Assembly (NCBI GenBank): GCA_027491075.1
Contig: JAIXWX010000028.1
Location: forward strand, 1 to 40,674
DNA: 40,674 nucleotides
Reading direction: 5' to 3'
DNA from: Flavobacteriales bacterium
Lineage (GTDB): Bacteria; Bacteroidota; Bacteroidia; Flavobacteriales_D; Sanyastnellaceae
Shown here: positions 22,778 to 32,450 of the stretch, piece after piece
Layout of the letters: each line of letters starts with the position of its first letter
Numbering within the stretch: position 1 is the first letter of the stretch
The notes under the pieces: model-generated
Told to the model about the DNA's origin: nothing
Database searches by the model: none
Seen by the model: only the letters and a program-made list of their open reading frames with translations
Made by a program: the position numbers and the translations under genes

Positions 22778-24422
22778 AGTTGAAAAGCATCAATACCTCA
22801 ATCCTGTGCAAATGCGCAGTTATTTGGCTTATGCCAATCATGAAGTGCTTATTGCAGGTCGCGGTATGGGAAAAAGTGAAGGTATAATCGCGCCGAGGCT
22901 TATTCGTTGGGCCAAGGAGATGCCAAGAGCCACTATCATTAATGAAGCGGCTACATATCAGCAACATTTCAATCGAACGCTTCCTGGTATTTTTCAGGGA
23001 CTCGAAAAGTTTGGTTGGAAAAGAGATCGAGACTTCTTTGTTGGTCATTATGCTCCTGATAGATTCAAAATAGACAAGCCTTATTTCAGACCCATCCGAC
23101 CCGAATACATGATTCACTTCAAGACTGGAGCTTGCATGGTTCTGGTCAGTCATGATAGACCAGGATCGGCCAATGGACTGTCTGCCGCTGCAGTCGTTGG
23201 AGATGAAGCTAAGTATTTGAACTACCAAAAGCACAAGGAAGAAGTGATGCCCGCTATACGCGGCAATGCGCACATATTTGGACATGCTTCTTGCTTTGGT
23301 GGGTTGCTTCTTACCAGTGACATGCCGGTGAGTAATGAAGGGCAGTGGCTGCTGGATTATGGAGATGAAAATGCTAATCCGGATCTGATTAATGCGATCA
23401 TTGAATTACAACTAGATCAGAATAAATTCATCCTTGAGTTAAACAAGCCTAACATCACAGAACAGAGAAAGTCATGGCTCAACAGAGAAATCAAAGATTT
23501 GCAGAAGGCACTAGATCACATGCGTCTGGGTAATCCAGAAAAAGATATACCTCCTTCCTTTTTCTTTCACGAGGCTCCATCAACGGAGAACATAGAGATC
23601 TTGCGTCCAGAATATTTCAAGCGGATGCAAAAAGATTTGAGTGTTCATGAGTATAACACAGCTATTCTCAATAAAAGATTCAAACAGATACCGAATGGAT
23701 TTTATCCATTGCTGAGTGAATCTAGGCATGGATATACCATGTTCAATAATGGATACTTAGACTCTCTTGGTCATGATGTAGCGAAGCACCAGGATATCGA
23801 TTGTAGGCAAGACCTCGATGTAGATCCGAATAGTCCGCTTGATATCTCCTTAGACTATGGAGGTAACTTTAATTGCATGGTAGTAGGTCAATGGCATGGC
23901 AATGAGTACAGGTTACTGCATGGGTTTCATGTTGGATCACCCAAGAAGCTTTCAGATCTATTGACCCTGTTTAAGAGATACTATCGCTATCATCGAGAGA
24001 AGCACATCCGATATTACTTTGATCACACAGCCAAGCAATCCAATTCAGTCACCGACTTTAGGCCTTATGAAGAAGTAATGCATATCTTACGGCAACATGA
24101 TGAGTACGGTAGCTGGTCTGTTGCTGATATGTATATAGGAATCACACCATCTTATCAGTCCAGATACGAGCTTTGGAATAAAGTCTTGCACCCGTCTAAT
24201 GCTGATCGAACATTCAAGTACCATTTGATACATTGTGAAGATTGGTCAACGAGTTGCATGCTTGCTCCTGTTAAACGAACAAACAAGTCATTCGAGAAGG
24301 ACAAGACTTCTGAACGAGATCCAAAGCTTAAAACCAAGCAAGAGAGAGCAACGCATTACAGTGATGCATGTGATACGCTTCTGTTTGCTGTGATGCACAA
24401 TTATTTTCTAATCAATTCCTAG
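22764..24422 (+). CDS. terL: terminase large subunit
   Basis: The 552-residue product is the packaging ATPase and nuclease. The Walker A motif is AGRGMGKS at residues 31-38, the Walker B VVGDE with D147 and E148, the coupling region LLLTSDMP about residue 180, and the nuclease centre begins with DISLDYGG near 360 and continues with YYFDHT and HYSDACDTLLFAV near the end. The length is normal for the family. Two adjacent ATGs (22764 and 22767) are both possible starts. Confidence 0.95.
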   Translation: MMDNRVEKHQYLNPVQMRSYLAYANHEVLIAGRGMGKSEGIIAPRLIRWAKEMPRATIINEAATYQQHFNRTLPGIFQGLEKFGWKRDRDFFVGHYAPDRFKIDKPYFRPIRPEYMIHFKTGACMVLVSHDRPGSANGLSAAAVVGDEAKYLNYQKHKEEVMPAIRGNAHIFGHASCFGGLLLTSDMPVSNEGQWLLDYGDENANPDLINAIIELQLDQNKFILELNKPNITEQRKSWLNREIKDLQKALDHMRLGNPEKDIPPSFFFHEAPSTENIEILRPEYFKRMQKDLSVHEYNTAILNKRFKQIPNGFYPLLSESRHGYTMFNNGYLDSLGHDVAKHQDIDCRQDLDVDPNSPLDISLDYGGNFNCMVVGQWHGNEYRLLHGFHVGSPKKLSDLLTLFKRYYRYHREKHIRYYFDHTAKQSNSVTDFRPYEEVMHILRQHDEYGSWSVADMYIGITPSYQSRYELWNKVLHPSNADRTFKYHLIHCEDWSTSCMLAPVKRTNKSFEKDKTSERDPKLKTKQERATHYSDACDTLLFAVMHNYFLINS

Positions 24423-24667
24423 AACGAAGCTAGATGCTTCATTTCATATATCCTGATTTTAGCTCAGACCCAGCCTGTGGTCGAACACGGCGTGGCGGGT
24501 TTTGCGAGCGAGTAAGAAAAGAAAAATAACTCGTTGGTTTATAACTTAGTATATTCTAAAAGATTGAAAAAAAACGCATTCGATGTGTTGACCTAACTTT
24601 TTTCATTTCGCTGTCTAGGAAAATTCTTGTCCTTTCGATATAAAAGGGTCTTTTCAATTTTTGTCCT
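24423..24667. other. gap after terminase with two hairpins
   Basis: GAAGC pairs with GCTTC at 24426-24440 right after the stop. A longer stem lies at 24470-24495, where CCAGCC and GTG pair with CAC, GGC and TGG around loop GTCGAA, with one bulge on each side. The latter is GC-rich in an AT-rich setting and could be a small RNA or a weak terminator. The remaining bases are AT-rich and may hold a promoter for the portal block. Confidence 0.4.
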
Positions 24668-24931
24668 GTGACTTTGAAAAATGCTCTCAAGATCATACAT
24701 GGCTGCAGCAAAGAATCACGGGATCGATTTGATGTCGAGTTTCTTTCATGCGATGTGAAGCGTAAAAAATATGGCGATTTAAAAGTTTTAACCCGCTGTA
24801 GACTCGCATCATCCAGCCATGACGCTATGAAGCACGGAACTATTAATGTACTTCATAACGGTAGTCTAACGGAGCAGACAATTCACATTCATTTAATTAT
24901 GAAAGTAAATGGCCAGTTTATCATCGGTTGA
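24668..24931 (+). CDS. unknown small protein before portal, 87 aa
   Basis: The frame opens with GTG and encodes a basic protein of helices and strands (FDVEFLSCDVKRKKYGDLKVLTR, LTEQTIHIHLIMKVNGQFIIG). It overlaps the portal gene by 23 bases. The start is uncertain, as no ATG is available before residue 53. Position suggests a small packaging or head protein. Confidence 0.5.
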   Translation: MTLKNALKIIHGCSKESRDRFDVEFLSCDVKRKKYGDLKVLTRCRLASSSHDAMKHGTINVLHNGSLTEQTIHIHLIMKVNGQFIIG

Positions 24932-26267
24932 GCATCCAGACTCATTTTTTGTAGAAACAAGATTCAGTGATGGGAAAACTGTTTTGACTTTTACAAAAAG
25001 TGCAGATATCGTAAGCACTGGGCGCCGAGAAGAGGAGAAAGCTTCCGCAACAGAATGGGTGGCTTCTGGCGCTACCGATAACCACTTGAATGCGATGAAA
25101 ACGTTGGCAGAATCATCTACGGTGATTTTGCCTGGACTACGTTTTAATGCTTCCATGCGATACGGTGGAGGCATTGAATATGGCAAAGAACAGATTATCG
25201 ACGGTGAGAAGCGATTTGTACCGATGATAATTGATGAGGTCGAGAACTTCTTAGAACAGAATAAGATATTTGAACAGGTGTTTATTGCCTTATTAGATAT
25301 TGAAACGTTCGGTTTTTGCGTCTTTCAACACGCCTTGTCCCTTGACAGGAAAAAAATTGTTCAAACCAATAGCAAATTCACACGTGCTTCTTGGGTTCGG
25401 ATGGGTAAGCGTTCGAATGGGAATGTGGACTTCATTCATGTGAATGCTGATTTTGGAACAACGGAGTATAGAAAGGAGAACGTAAAAAAAATAAAGGCAG
25501 CTCCAGAGTTTATTGGTCAAGATTGGATTACAAAAACTCAAAAAGAAGGCAGTTTCAAATCTTTTTGCACTATCCACCAAAATCCTGATTTAGGGCGTCT
25601 ATACTATCCTCTTACAGATTGGTATTCTGCGGTTCTTTCTGGCTGGTATGATGTAGCCAAGTTGATTGCAGAAAGCAAAAAGTTCTTATTTCAGAATCAA
25701 TTTGCTATTAAATACCACATCAAAATCCATCCAGAATATTGGAAGCAGGTATTTGGCGCTGATCAATGGGCAAAGTTCACTCAACAAGAGAAAGCTTCTA
25801 AAAAGCAAGAGGAGCTTCAGAAGATAACTGATTACCTACAAGGTACCGAATCCTATGGAAGTACATTCTTCTCAGAGCGCTGTAGTGATTTTAGCGGTCA
25901 AAAGTTTGAAGATTCCGTTACAATTGAACCAATCACACACGATTTCTCCAAAAGCGGAGAATTCATGAAAGAGAGCAACGAGGCAACCGATCACATGCTT
26001 AGTGCTATGAGTATTCATCCAGACATAATTGGTAATGCTCCTGGTTCATCGCTAGGCTCTGGAAGTGGAAGTGGCAATCGAGTTGCATTCAATCAAAGAG
26101 TAGCACTCTCATTGTTTCACCAGCAGCTGGTACTTGATGCGCTTCGTGTGGTAAGCAGTTACAACGGTTGGGGAGTGAAGTTCCGTATGCGTAATTCACT
26201 TATCACGACACTAGATACTGGAGCAAGTGCCACAAAACCGAATGCAAACATTCCAACAGCATCATGA
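24909..26267 (+). CDS. portal protein
   Basis: The 452-residue product lies between terminase and connector genes. It has a long alpha-beta body with features seen in Bacteroidota phage portals: a stretch of helices and aromatics (VFIALLDIETFGFCVFQHALS), the helical region FTQQEKASKKQEELQKITDYLQG, and a C-terminal loop-helix after MLSAMSIHPDIIGNAPGSSLGS. Portals form the dodecameric channel for DNA entry and tail attachment. The assignment is by size, position and overall pattern. Confidence 0.8.
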   Translation: MASLSSVEHPDSFFVETRFSDGKTVLTFTKSADIVSTGRREEEKASATEWVASGATDNHLNAMKTLAESSTVILPGLRFNASMRYGGGIEYGKEQIIDGEKRFVPMIIDEVENFLEQNKIFEQVFIALLDIETFGFCVFQHALSLDRKKIVQTNSKFTRASWVRMGKRSNGNVDFIHVNADFGTTEYRKENVKKIKAAPEFIGQDWITKTQKEGSFKSFCTIHQNPDLGRLYYPLTDWYSAVLSGWYDVAKLIAESKKFLFQNQFAIKYHIKIHPEYWKQVFGADQWAKFTQQEKASKKQEELQKITDYLQGTESYGSTFFSERCSDFSGQKFEDSVTIEPITHDFSKSGEFMKESNEATDHMLSAMSIHPDIIGNAPGSSLGSGSGSGNRVAFNQRVALSLFHQQLVLDALRVVSSYNGWGVKFRMRNSLITTLDTGASATKPNANIPTAS

Positions 26268-27250
26268 GCGCAATTTTCAGAAACATAGATGAGGTGAACG
26301 TGGCAATACCAGTTCCGCTAAGCCTAAGCTTCAAAACCTTGGAGCCTTCAGTAAAAGTGATTCAAGAGAATTTTTTGCGTCCCTATATTGGAAAAGATCA
26401 GTTAACAACGATTTTAGGTTGGTTATCTGGAACGGATTCACTAACTGGATCACAGCAAGAGCTCGTTAACCTTTGCAGGTACGCAGCGGCCCAAATGTTG
26501 ATCCGAGAGAATGCGGATGTGATGAATTTATCCATCACGCAAGGCGGGTTTACCGTCAATAAAACTGAAACGAAGGATGTGGCCAGCGCCAACAGGATTG
26601 TTCTACTAAAAGAGCAATTGAACATCAACTTCCAACGAGGAATGAATTCCGTGTTGGAGTTCTTAGAGACCAACGCGAATACCTTCACGGCTTACGCCAC
26701 CAGTGATGAGCGGAGAGATCGCAAAAAGTACTTTTTGAATAATCCAGAAGACTTCAACAAAGGTCTTTTGGGTATTAAGATAAACTGGCCCTTGTTTATT
26801 GCCATGCAAGATGTGATGGCCACAATGGAAGCCAAGTACATTCTTCCTGCTCTTGGCGCTTCCTTGTTTCAGGACATGAAAGCTAAGCTTAGTAACTCTC
26901 AGCCTTTGGGTGTGTATGCTCCTCTGCTACCTCTTATTCAAAGAAGTGTTTCAGGTTTTGTATTTGCTCAATGCGTGACATCCTTAAACATCAAGGTGGG
27001 TGATACAGGTGTGTACATGAGTAGCATACGAAACGCCAATGAGCCACAACAAACGACACCAGCAGGCAATACAAATTCATTAGAATATATACACAGGTCA
27101 TACGCGGAGGAGAGATTGAAGGAGTTGAGTGAGCACCTGTTATCGAATGCATCGACCTATCCTTTATTTCAGAGTTCTACTGCATACACCAACAGGGATA
27201 CTAGCAGAATTGAGTCGAATAGAAAAGGAGTTTTTTATGGAACCAACTAA
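26264..27250 (+). CDS. probable head-tail connector protein (DUF6712-like)
   Basis: The 328-residue product overlaps the portal gene by four bases. The pattern (VKVIQENFLRPYIGKDQL, NLCRYAAAQMLIREN, then KKYFLNNPEDFNKG) resembles an uncharacterised Bacteroidota phage structural family, DUF6712, found next to portals. A head-completion or tail-attachment role fits the position. Its last 14 bases overlap the start of the holin candidate. Confidence 0.6.
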   Translation: MSAIFRNIDEVNVAIPVPLSLSFKTLEPSVKVIQENFLRPYIGKDQLTTILGWLSGTDSLTGSQQELVNLCRYAAAQMLIRENADVMNLSITQGGFTVNKTETKDVASANRIVLLKEQLNINFQRGMNSVLEFLETNANTFTAYATSDERRDRKKYFLNNPEDFNKGLLGIKINWPLFIAMQDVMATMEAKYILPALGASLFQDMKAKLSNSQPLGVYAPLLPLIQRSVSGFVFAQCVTSLNIKVGDTGVYMSSIRNANEPQQTTPAGNTNSLEYIHRSYAEERLKELSEHLLSNASTYPLFQSSTAYTNRDTSRIESNRKGVFYGTN

Positions 27251-27491
27251 CGAAACTGATACTGTGGATCACCTCAATTTAAAAAATGAAATCATTACAA
27301 TTCTCACGTTGTTCTGCATTCAGATAGGCAGCTACCTAGTGAATGTCGCAACTGATGAGAAGATCATCAAGCTTTTGACTTTTCTGAGCTTGATCATTAC
27401 GATTGTCTACACTGCGCTTCGCATTTATGCTTGGTTTGCAGACCGAAAGAAAAGTGTAAGAAGAAGAAAAAAAACCAATCTCGATGAGTGA
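27237..27491 (+). CDS. probable holin, 84 aa with two TM segments
   Basis: From ATG 27237 (preceded by AAAGGAG) the protein has 84 residues. Two membrane helices (about 17-36 and 42-66) are separated by a short charged loop, and the C-terminus is strongly basic (RKKSVRRRKK), as in class II holins. A longer upstream frame from 27129 lies inside the previous gene and is not preferred. It is followed by another membrane protein and the endolysin. Confidence 0.7.
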   Translation: MEPTNETDTVDHLNLKNEIITILTLFCIQIGSYLVNVATDEKIIKLLTFLSLIITIVYTALRIYAWFADRKKSVRRRKKTNLDE

Positions 27492-28074
27492 TAAACCCAA
27501 GAAGAAGAAGTTTTCTGAAACAGGTTTTGGAAAATTTGTAATGGAGAACGTTAAGCCGCTTGCAGGTAATGTACTGGAAGTTGTAGGCGACTTAACCGGT
27601 CGAGATAGCATTGAAAAGCTTGGACAGTTTTTGTCCAATAAAGCCAGTGAGGACACAGAGGCAGCTGGACAGTATGAAGCTCTTCGTTATCAATTGGAGG
27701 AAAAACGCATGGAGTTTCAATTGGAGTATTATGAACTTCAACTGGAAGAGCAGCGAATAGAGCTTGATGCTTTCAAAGCGGAAGTAGCGGACAGAAACAG
27801 CGCACGATCTCGAGAGGTGGAATACATGAAAGCTTCTGGCGGAAAACGCGATCCGTTGATGGCTGTGGTAGTAATTGTATCACTGCTGATGTACATAGGC
27901 TCATTTGTATTTCTGGCTTTTGGTCCACCCATCATTACTGAAAAAAGAGATCTCTTTAACATGGCTGTTGGTCAAGTAATGACCTTCGCGGGCATGGCGT
28001 TTAGTTATTACCTAGGCACTACCAGAAGCAGCAGACAAAAAGATGATGCAATCAAACAAGTGTTGAATAAGTGA
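27484..28074 (+). CDS. holin-like or lysis-accessory membrane protein, 196 aa
   Basis: The product has a soluble charged front, a coiled coil (about residues 62-105), then two membrane helices (about 124-147 and 159-178) and a basic tail. The segment ADRNSARSREVEYMKASGGKRDPLM just before the first helix is a recurrent feature of phage lysis-region proteins. It overlaps the holin candidate by eight bases and the endolysin by four. It may be the actual holin, a spanin-like partner, or a regulator. Confidence 0.65.
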   Translation: MSDKPKKKKFSETGFGKFVMENVKPLAGNVLEVVGDLTGRDSIEKLGQFLSNKASEDTEAAGQYEALRYQLEEKRMEFQLEYYELQLEEQRIELDAFKAEVADRNSARSREVEYMKASGGKRDPLMAVVVIVSLLMYIGSFVFLAFGPPIITEKRDLFNMAVGQVMTFAGMAFSYYLGTTRSSRQKDDAIKQVLNK

Positions 28075-28523
28075 GTACTCCAAGGAAGCGCATAAAGGTT
28101 TCGAATAACTTTTTTCTGGATGAGTTCATTCATCCAGAAATCTATGCTGCTCGTGGAGCAAGATCGATTGAACTTATTGATCCGCGCATGATCCTTTTGG
28201 CACAGTTTATTCGGACTGGAATTGGAAAATCCATAACTATCAACAATTGGTTTTCTGGCGGTAAAAGGGTTAACTCAGGACTTCGCACGTTTACTGGAAC
28301 GGTAGGCGCTACATGGAGTCAGCATCGGTATGGAAATGCTATTGATATTCAAGTGGCAGGTATCACTCCTGAAGAAGTTCACGAATTCCTTTTTAAACAT
28401 GAGAAAACGCTAATTGAAAAGGGATGGCTTACAACCCTTGAGCATTTGGATGACACGCCTACATGGAGTCATTTGGACAATCGATATACAGGAAGATCTG
28501 AATTTTGGATTGTCAGAAAATGA
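28071..28523 (+). CDS. M15-family endolysin (peptidase)
   Basis: The 150-residue product has the zinc peptidase signature S-x-H-x-x-G-x-A-x-D (SQHRYGNAID, His85 and Asp92) and the second motif TWSHLD (His134), with Glu124 nearby as a possible catalytic residue. It should cut peptide cross-links in peptidoglycan. There is no signal peptide, so the holin must release it. The start is GTG at 28071, overlapping the previous stop. Confidence 0.9.
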   Translation: MSTPRKRIKVSNNFFLDEFIHPEIYAARGARSIELIDPRMILLAQFIRTGIGKSITINNWFSGGKRVNSGLRTFTGTVGATWSQHRYGNAIDIQVAGITPEEVHEFLFKHEKTLIEKGWLTTLEHLDDTPTWSHLDNRYTGRSEFWIVRK

Positions 28524-29308
28524 TTATCAAGATTGACATATCAGGCAAGTCGGTGGAGCTTGCTCCATTTCCCACTTCTTGGTCAGAAGTGAATAGTAAA
28601 ACATGGCAAACATTACTCATGCTTCGAAGCGCTTGTTCTCTTGTGACACTACCAGAGGAGGAATGGCCCAATCCGTTAGAGGAGAAAAAGAAACTTATCG
28701 CGAGTAACTACTTGCTAGCGAGAAAAGCACTGATCAAGTTATATCCTCAGTATTCTTATGCCTTCTATCCTGAAGTGGTGAATGCGATTTTGGAGGAGTC
28801 AATGTGGCTTGCAGATCTTCCTGGTCATCACAAGTCGTTTCGATCTAGAATTGGTTGGTGGTTTGGACCAAAAGAGAAGCTGTATGACTGGACTTGGTAT
28901 CGATTTGGCTTAGCGGAAGAGAACTTTAAATTGTACATAGAAGCTTTGCAGGATGAAGATCGCCAAGCAGCCAGAAGACAGATGAATAGGCTATTTGCCT
29001 GTCTGTATGGAGTCTTTGGTATATGGAACAATAAAATAGCTGACTGGTATATTCAATTGGCATTTTTTGTTCGACGAAGTAAAAAACACGAGGCTATTGA
29101 GAACTACCGAGGCTTAAGAGAATGGCTGCAGCAAACTTATAAACCTGCATTTTCAGGTGGCAGCTCCGACAGCAATGAAGACTTAATGCGATCTCTAACT
29201 ATTGCCATGGCTGGGCCTAAGTTTGGAAATGTGCCGCAGGTTTTAAAAGCGAACTTGCATGATGTATTAATCTATCAATGTCAGATCATAGAAGAGTCAC
29301 AACGGTGA
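28520..29308 (+). CDS. possible tail assembly chaperone
   Basis: From ATG 28520 (overlapping the endolysin stop) the product has 262 residues. A longer frame starting TTG at 28505 lies in the endolysin and is not preferred. The protein is helical with many aromatic residues and no known motif. The place immediately before the tape measure gene and after the lysis genes is where a tail assembly chaperone is expected, but no frameshift site is evident. Confidence 0.55.
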   Translation: MIIKIDISGKSVELAPFPTSWSEVNSKTWQTLLMLRSACSLVTLPEEEWPNPLEEKKKLIASNYLLARKALIKLYPQYSYAFYPEVVNAILEESMWLADLPGHHKSFRSRIGWWFGPKEKLYDWTWYRFGLAEENFKLYIEALQDEDRQAARRQMNRLFACLYGVFGIWNNKIADWYIQLAFFVRRSKKHEAIENYRGLREWLQQTYKPAFSGGSSDSNEDLMRSLTIAMAGPKFGNVPQVLKANLHDVLIYQCQIIEESQR

Positions 29309-29341
29309 CATAGGTCAATTAATAAGTTAAGGTTTAGTAGC

Positions 29342-29367
29342 AAGGGGGCTTCGGCTCCCTTTTTTTT
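29342..29367 (+). terminator. intrinsic terminator before the tape measure gene
   Basis: AAGGGGGC (29342-29349) pairs with GCTCCCTT (29354-29361) around the stable loop TTCG, with one G-T pair, and a run of eight T's follows (29360-29367). It lies 40 bases before the tape measure start. Confidence 0.85.
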
Positions 29368-29406
29368 GTCCTTTATCCGCCCATTTGTTGCAGCCATTTT
29401 TGAAGC

Positions 29407-31953
29407 ATGGCAGAAGAAAAAGCTAGGATAACCATCTGGGTAAATGGCAAGGAAGTGGAGAATTCTCTGAAAGGAATTTCTGCAGAAATGCGTAAAACCC
29501 GCAGTGAGCTTCGGAATCTAACCATTGGCACCAAAGAGTACAATGAAACGGCTCAACGGCTTCAATCTTTAGACAAGATTTACACGCAGCAGACCCAGGC
29601 AGTTAGAGGACTTTCCAGAGAAAGCACATTCTTGTCTAAGGCCGGTGGAGAAGTTAAGGCTTCATTTATGGATTTGATTTCTCCCGCGACATTAGTGGCT
29701 GGAGGAATTGCTGCAGTAGGAGCTGGATTGATGAGTGGGGTCAATGTGATCAGAGAGACAGACTCAGCTCTTCGAGATCTACAAGCGATTACAGGAGTGA
29801 CCGAGCAGTCACTAGATTTTTTTCGTGAATCCGCAGTGAATATGAGCGCTGCATTTGGTGAAACACCGGCCGCTATTTTAGAAGCTTTTAAACTTGCAGG
29901 TAGTGCTAAGCCAGAGCTCTTAGAGAGTGGTGAGGCGATGACGGAGTTTACAAAGCAAGCGCTGACATTAGCGAAAGCATCGAGGATGGATGTTGCCGAT
30001 GCGATTAGTTCGCTGACTACGATCATGAACGCAAACGGTGCGAGTGCCGAGGATGCAAGTAGATATATAAATGTGCTTGCCGCTGGAGCTCAGAAGGGAG
30101 CAAAAGAAGTGGATTTCTTGGCAGAGGCTTTTCAGAATTTAGGAGCGATCGGTAAAACTTCTGGGTTATCAATTGAAGAGCAAACGGCACTTTTAGAAAC
30201 TCTTGGGGAGAAAGGTTTTAATTCAGCCAGTGTTGCTGGGACCAACTTAAAAGGCGTGATTCTCACGTTGCTTGAAGATACTAGAAACTTAACTGAGGGA
30301 AAGCTAGATCTTAACAAGGTGTTCCAGAATTATAATGCCATCGCAGGAGATGCGGCAGAGCTGACTAACATTTTCGGGCGAGAGAACGTTGCTGCTGCGC
30401 AGGCTGTACTTATGTCCAGCGAACGTGTCAATCAATTGACAGCTGAGGTAACTGGCACCAATAGCGCCAACGAACAGGCAGCTATTCAGATGCAATTATT
30501 GGATGAAAGACTTGCACGTGTTGGCACTTCTTGGGATCGAATGTGGGCATCATGGGCAGGGGGAGAAAGCATTATCGGTTGGTTCATTGACAGTATCTCT
30601 GCGTCTTTTGACGCCATGTCGTCTTTGAGTACTATGATAAGCCACTTCACAGGTAGAGGTTCAAGCTCAAAGCCTGCGGGTAATGATTGGAAGGCTGAAG
30701 CTAAAGCAAGAAACTCTGCAGATGCCCAGAACATTCTCAATCAACAAAACGGCGAAAAGGCTTTGAAGGAGCATATTGATTTGCGAAAGCAAGCCCTTGC
30801 AGAAGTGAACAAAGAGTCTCAAGAATATCAGTGGATACAGCAAGAGATTATTGATAAGAACAATGTGCTGTACGCTAAAGAACAAGAGCGCATCAAGCAG
30901 GAACAATCGCAAAAAGAACATAAGGAAAAGGAGCTTGAACTTGCTAAGAATCTGCAAAAAGCAGAGGAAGCTAGAGTTAAGGCGGCTCAGAACAAAGTAA
31001 AGGCGGATCAGGCTCAATCTGTGTCTGCGAATGCTTCAGAAGGTATTACATCGATGGGCGCATCGGGCATCGACCCAGAGCTCATGAGGACGCAACAGCT
31101 TGAGGACGCTAAGGCGCAAATTGTAATGAATAGTGAAGCATCTATTCAACAGTTCAAAGAAGCAATGCAAGAAGCCTCCTTTGAATCTGAAATCCAGAAA
31201 GCGATGGAGAAAGAAGAGGCTCTTAAATCCATGCGCCTTTCTATTCTTGGAACTCTTGGTAATACAGCTAACGCATTTTTGCAGCGATCTGCTGACAGAC
31301 GATCTGAAAAAGAAAGAAAATCGTTGGAGCAACAGAAAGAGCGTGGTCTTCTCTCTGAAGAGCAATATCAGAAAAAAATGGAAGGCATTGAAAGAGAAGC
31401 GTTCAAAAGGAAGAAAAGAGTTGACATTGCATCAGCATTTATCAATGGGGCTGTTGCCGCTACTAAAGCAGCAGCATTTCTTGGTGGTCCAATAAATCCA
31501 GCTTATTGGCCAACGATGGCCGCCATAGCCGTTGAAACTGGTGCGCAGGTTGCATTTATCGCCACTCAAAAATTCAGAGAAGGAGGTATGGTTTATGGTC
31601 CAAGCCATGAACGCGGAGGTGTTAAGGCTGAGATGGAAGGCGGAGAGTTTGTGATCCGTAAAGACAGCGTTAATCCTATGACGTTACCAGTGCTCGAGGC
31701 AATCAATAAAGGCAAGATTAAATACATGAATCTTCCTGCTGCAGTGAATAACACTAGAGCGGATAATGGAGGAAGTGTAAGATCAAATGTGGCTGCAAGT
31801 TCTGGTGATTACGCGACTAGATCAGAACTGATAGCTGCCTTGTCTGCAATTGATGATTGGAACAAGCAGTTTAAGGTAGTAATGCCACTTCGAGATCTCC
31901 AAGAAGCAGAAGACCGAAAGAAAAGAGTAGAAACCTTATCTAGAGTAGCATGA
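29407..31953 (+). CDS. tape measure protein
   Basis: The 848-residue product sets tail length. Residues 1-60 are charged helix, 90-115 a hydrophobic stretch, and 115-350 match the TP901-type tape measure domain (alternating helices with GVTEQSLDF and AETFG-like motifs). Residues 440-640 are long charged helices, and 670-710 hydrophobic helices. The C-terminus carries the usual FREGGMVYGPSHERGGVKAEMEGGEFVIRKDSV loop-beta motif. If the tail length rule of about 1.5 angstrom per residue applies, the tail would be around 120-130 nm. Confidence 0.93.
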   Translation: MAEEKARITIWVNGKEVENSLKGISAEMRKTRSELRNLTIGTKEYNETAQRLQSLDKIYTQQTQAVRGLSRESTFLSKAGGEVKASFMDLISPATLVAGGIAAVGAGLMSGVNVIRETDSALRDLQAITGVTEQSLDFFRESAVNMSAAFGETPAAILEAFKLAGSAKPELLESGEAMTEFTKQALTLAKASRMDVADAISSLTTIMNANGASAEDASRYINVLAAGAQKGAKEVDFLAEAFQNLGAIGKTSGLSIEEQTALLETLGEKGFNSASVAGTNLKGVILTLLEDTRNLTEGKLDLNKVFQNYNAIAGDAAELTNIFGRENVAAAQAVLMSSERVNQLTAEVTGTNSANEQAAIQMQLLDERLARVGTSWDRMWASWAGGESIIGWFIDSISASFDAMSSLSTMISHFTGRGSSSKPAGNDWKAEAKARNSADAQNILNQQNGEKALKEHIDLRKQALAEVNKESQEYQWIQQEIIDKNNVLYAKEQERIKQEQSQKEHKEKELELAKNLQKAEEARVKAAQNKVKADQAQSVSANASEGITSMGASGIDPELMRTQQLEDAKAQIVMNSEASIQQFKEAMQEASFESEIQKAMEKEEALKSMRLSILGTLGNTANAFLQRSADRRSEKERKSLEQQKERGLLSEEQYQKKMEGIEREAFKRKKRVDIASAFINGAVAATKAAAFLGGPINPAYWPTMAAIAVETGAQVAFIATQKFREGGMVYGPSHERGGVKAEMEGGEFVIRKDSVNPMTLPVLEAINKGKIKYMNLPAAVNNTRADNGGSVRSNVAASSGDYATRSELIAALSAIDDWNKQFKVVMPLRDLQEAEDRKKRVETLSRVA

Positions 31954-32450
31954 CGCACATTGAATTCAAGAATTTTTTTGAGGATTTAGCTAAGAAACAT
32001 AAACGTATTCAGCATTCAGAGGAGAATAAGAGATTCTGCATGTGGTTTGAAATCGACACGATCAACTCTTGGTCAGGTGTTGCTGATGTGTTCTTGGTGT
32101 TAAATGAGGGTACTGGATTCTTTAAAAAAATGGATCTAGAATACCAAGATTCACGCAGATGCGGATTTGAGGTTCATGTGGCCATGGGAGACGATACGGC
32201 AAATTTAGAAAACATGACCAAGGCTATATCAGATGCGGAGTCTATCGGTAAGGACATTATTGCTTATATGATAGCGATAAGCCAAGATTTTTCAAGCGGG
32301 GTCTGCCCAAGATTCATGCAGCAGTTCAAAGCAGATACAGTAATGTATGAGAGCTTCGAGTCTAAGCTGCCCGGTTTTATGACCTGCCTCTTTAGTTTTG
32401 AAATTTCAGATGAAGAGTTTTTAATTCATAATCCAGATCAATGGCTATAA
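31950..32450 (+). CDS. tail protein, 166 aa, unknown family
   Basis: Its ATG overlaps the tape measure stop by four bases. The mixed alpha-beta protein includes RFCMWFEIDTINSW and DIIAYMIAISQDF and ends ISDEEFLIHNPDQWL. Genes in this place usually encode distal tail or tail-completion proteins. No family is recognised. Ten bases overlap the next gene. Confidence 0.7.
   Translation: MTHIEFKNFFEDLAKKHKRIQHSEENKRFCMWFEIDTINSWSGVADVFLVLNEGTGFFKKMDLEYQDSRRCGFEVHVAMGDDTANLENMTKAISDAESIGKDIIAYMIAISQDFSSGVCPRFMQQFKADTVMYESFESKLPGFMTCLFSFEISDEEFLIHNPDQWL

Noticed and set aside
27129-27236. upstream extension of the holin gene
   Set aside because: It lies inside the preceding structural gene; the ATG at 27237 has a good ribosome binding site and starts just before the first membrane helix.
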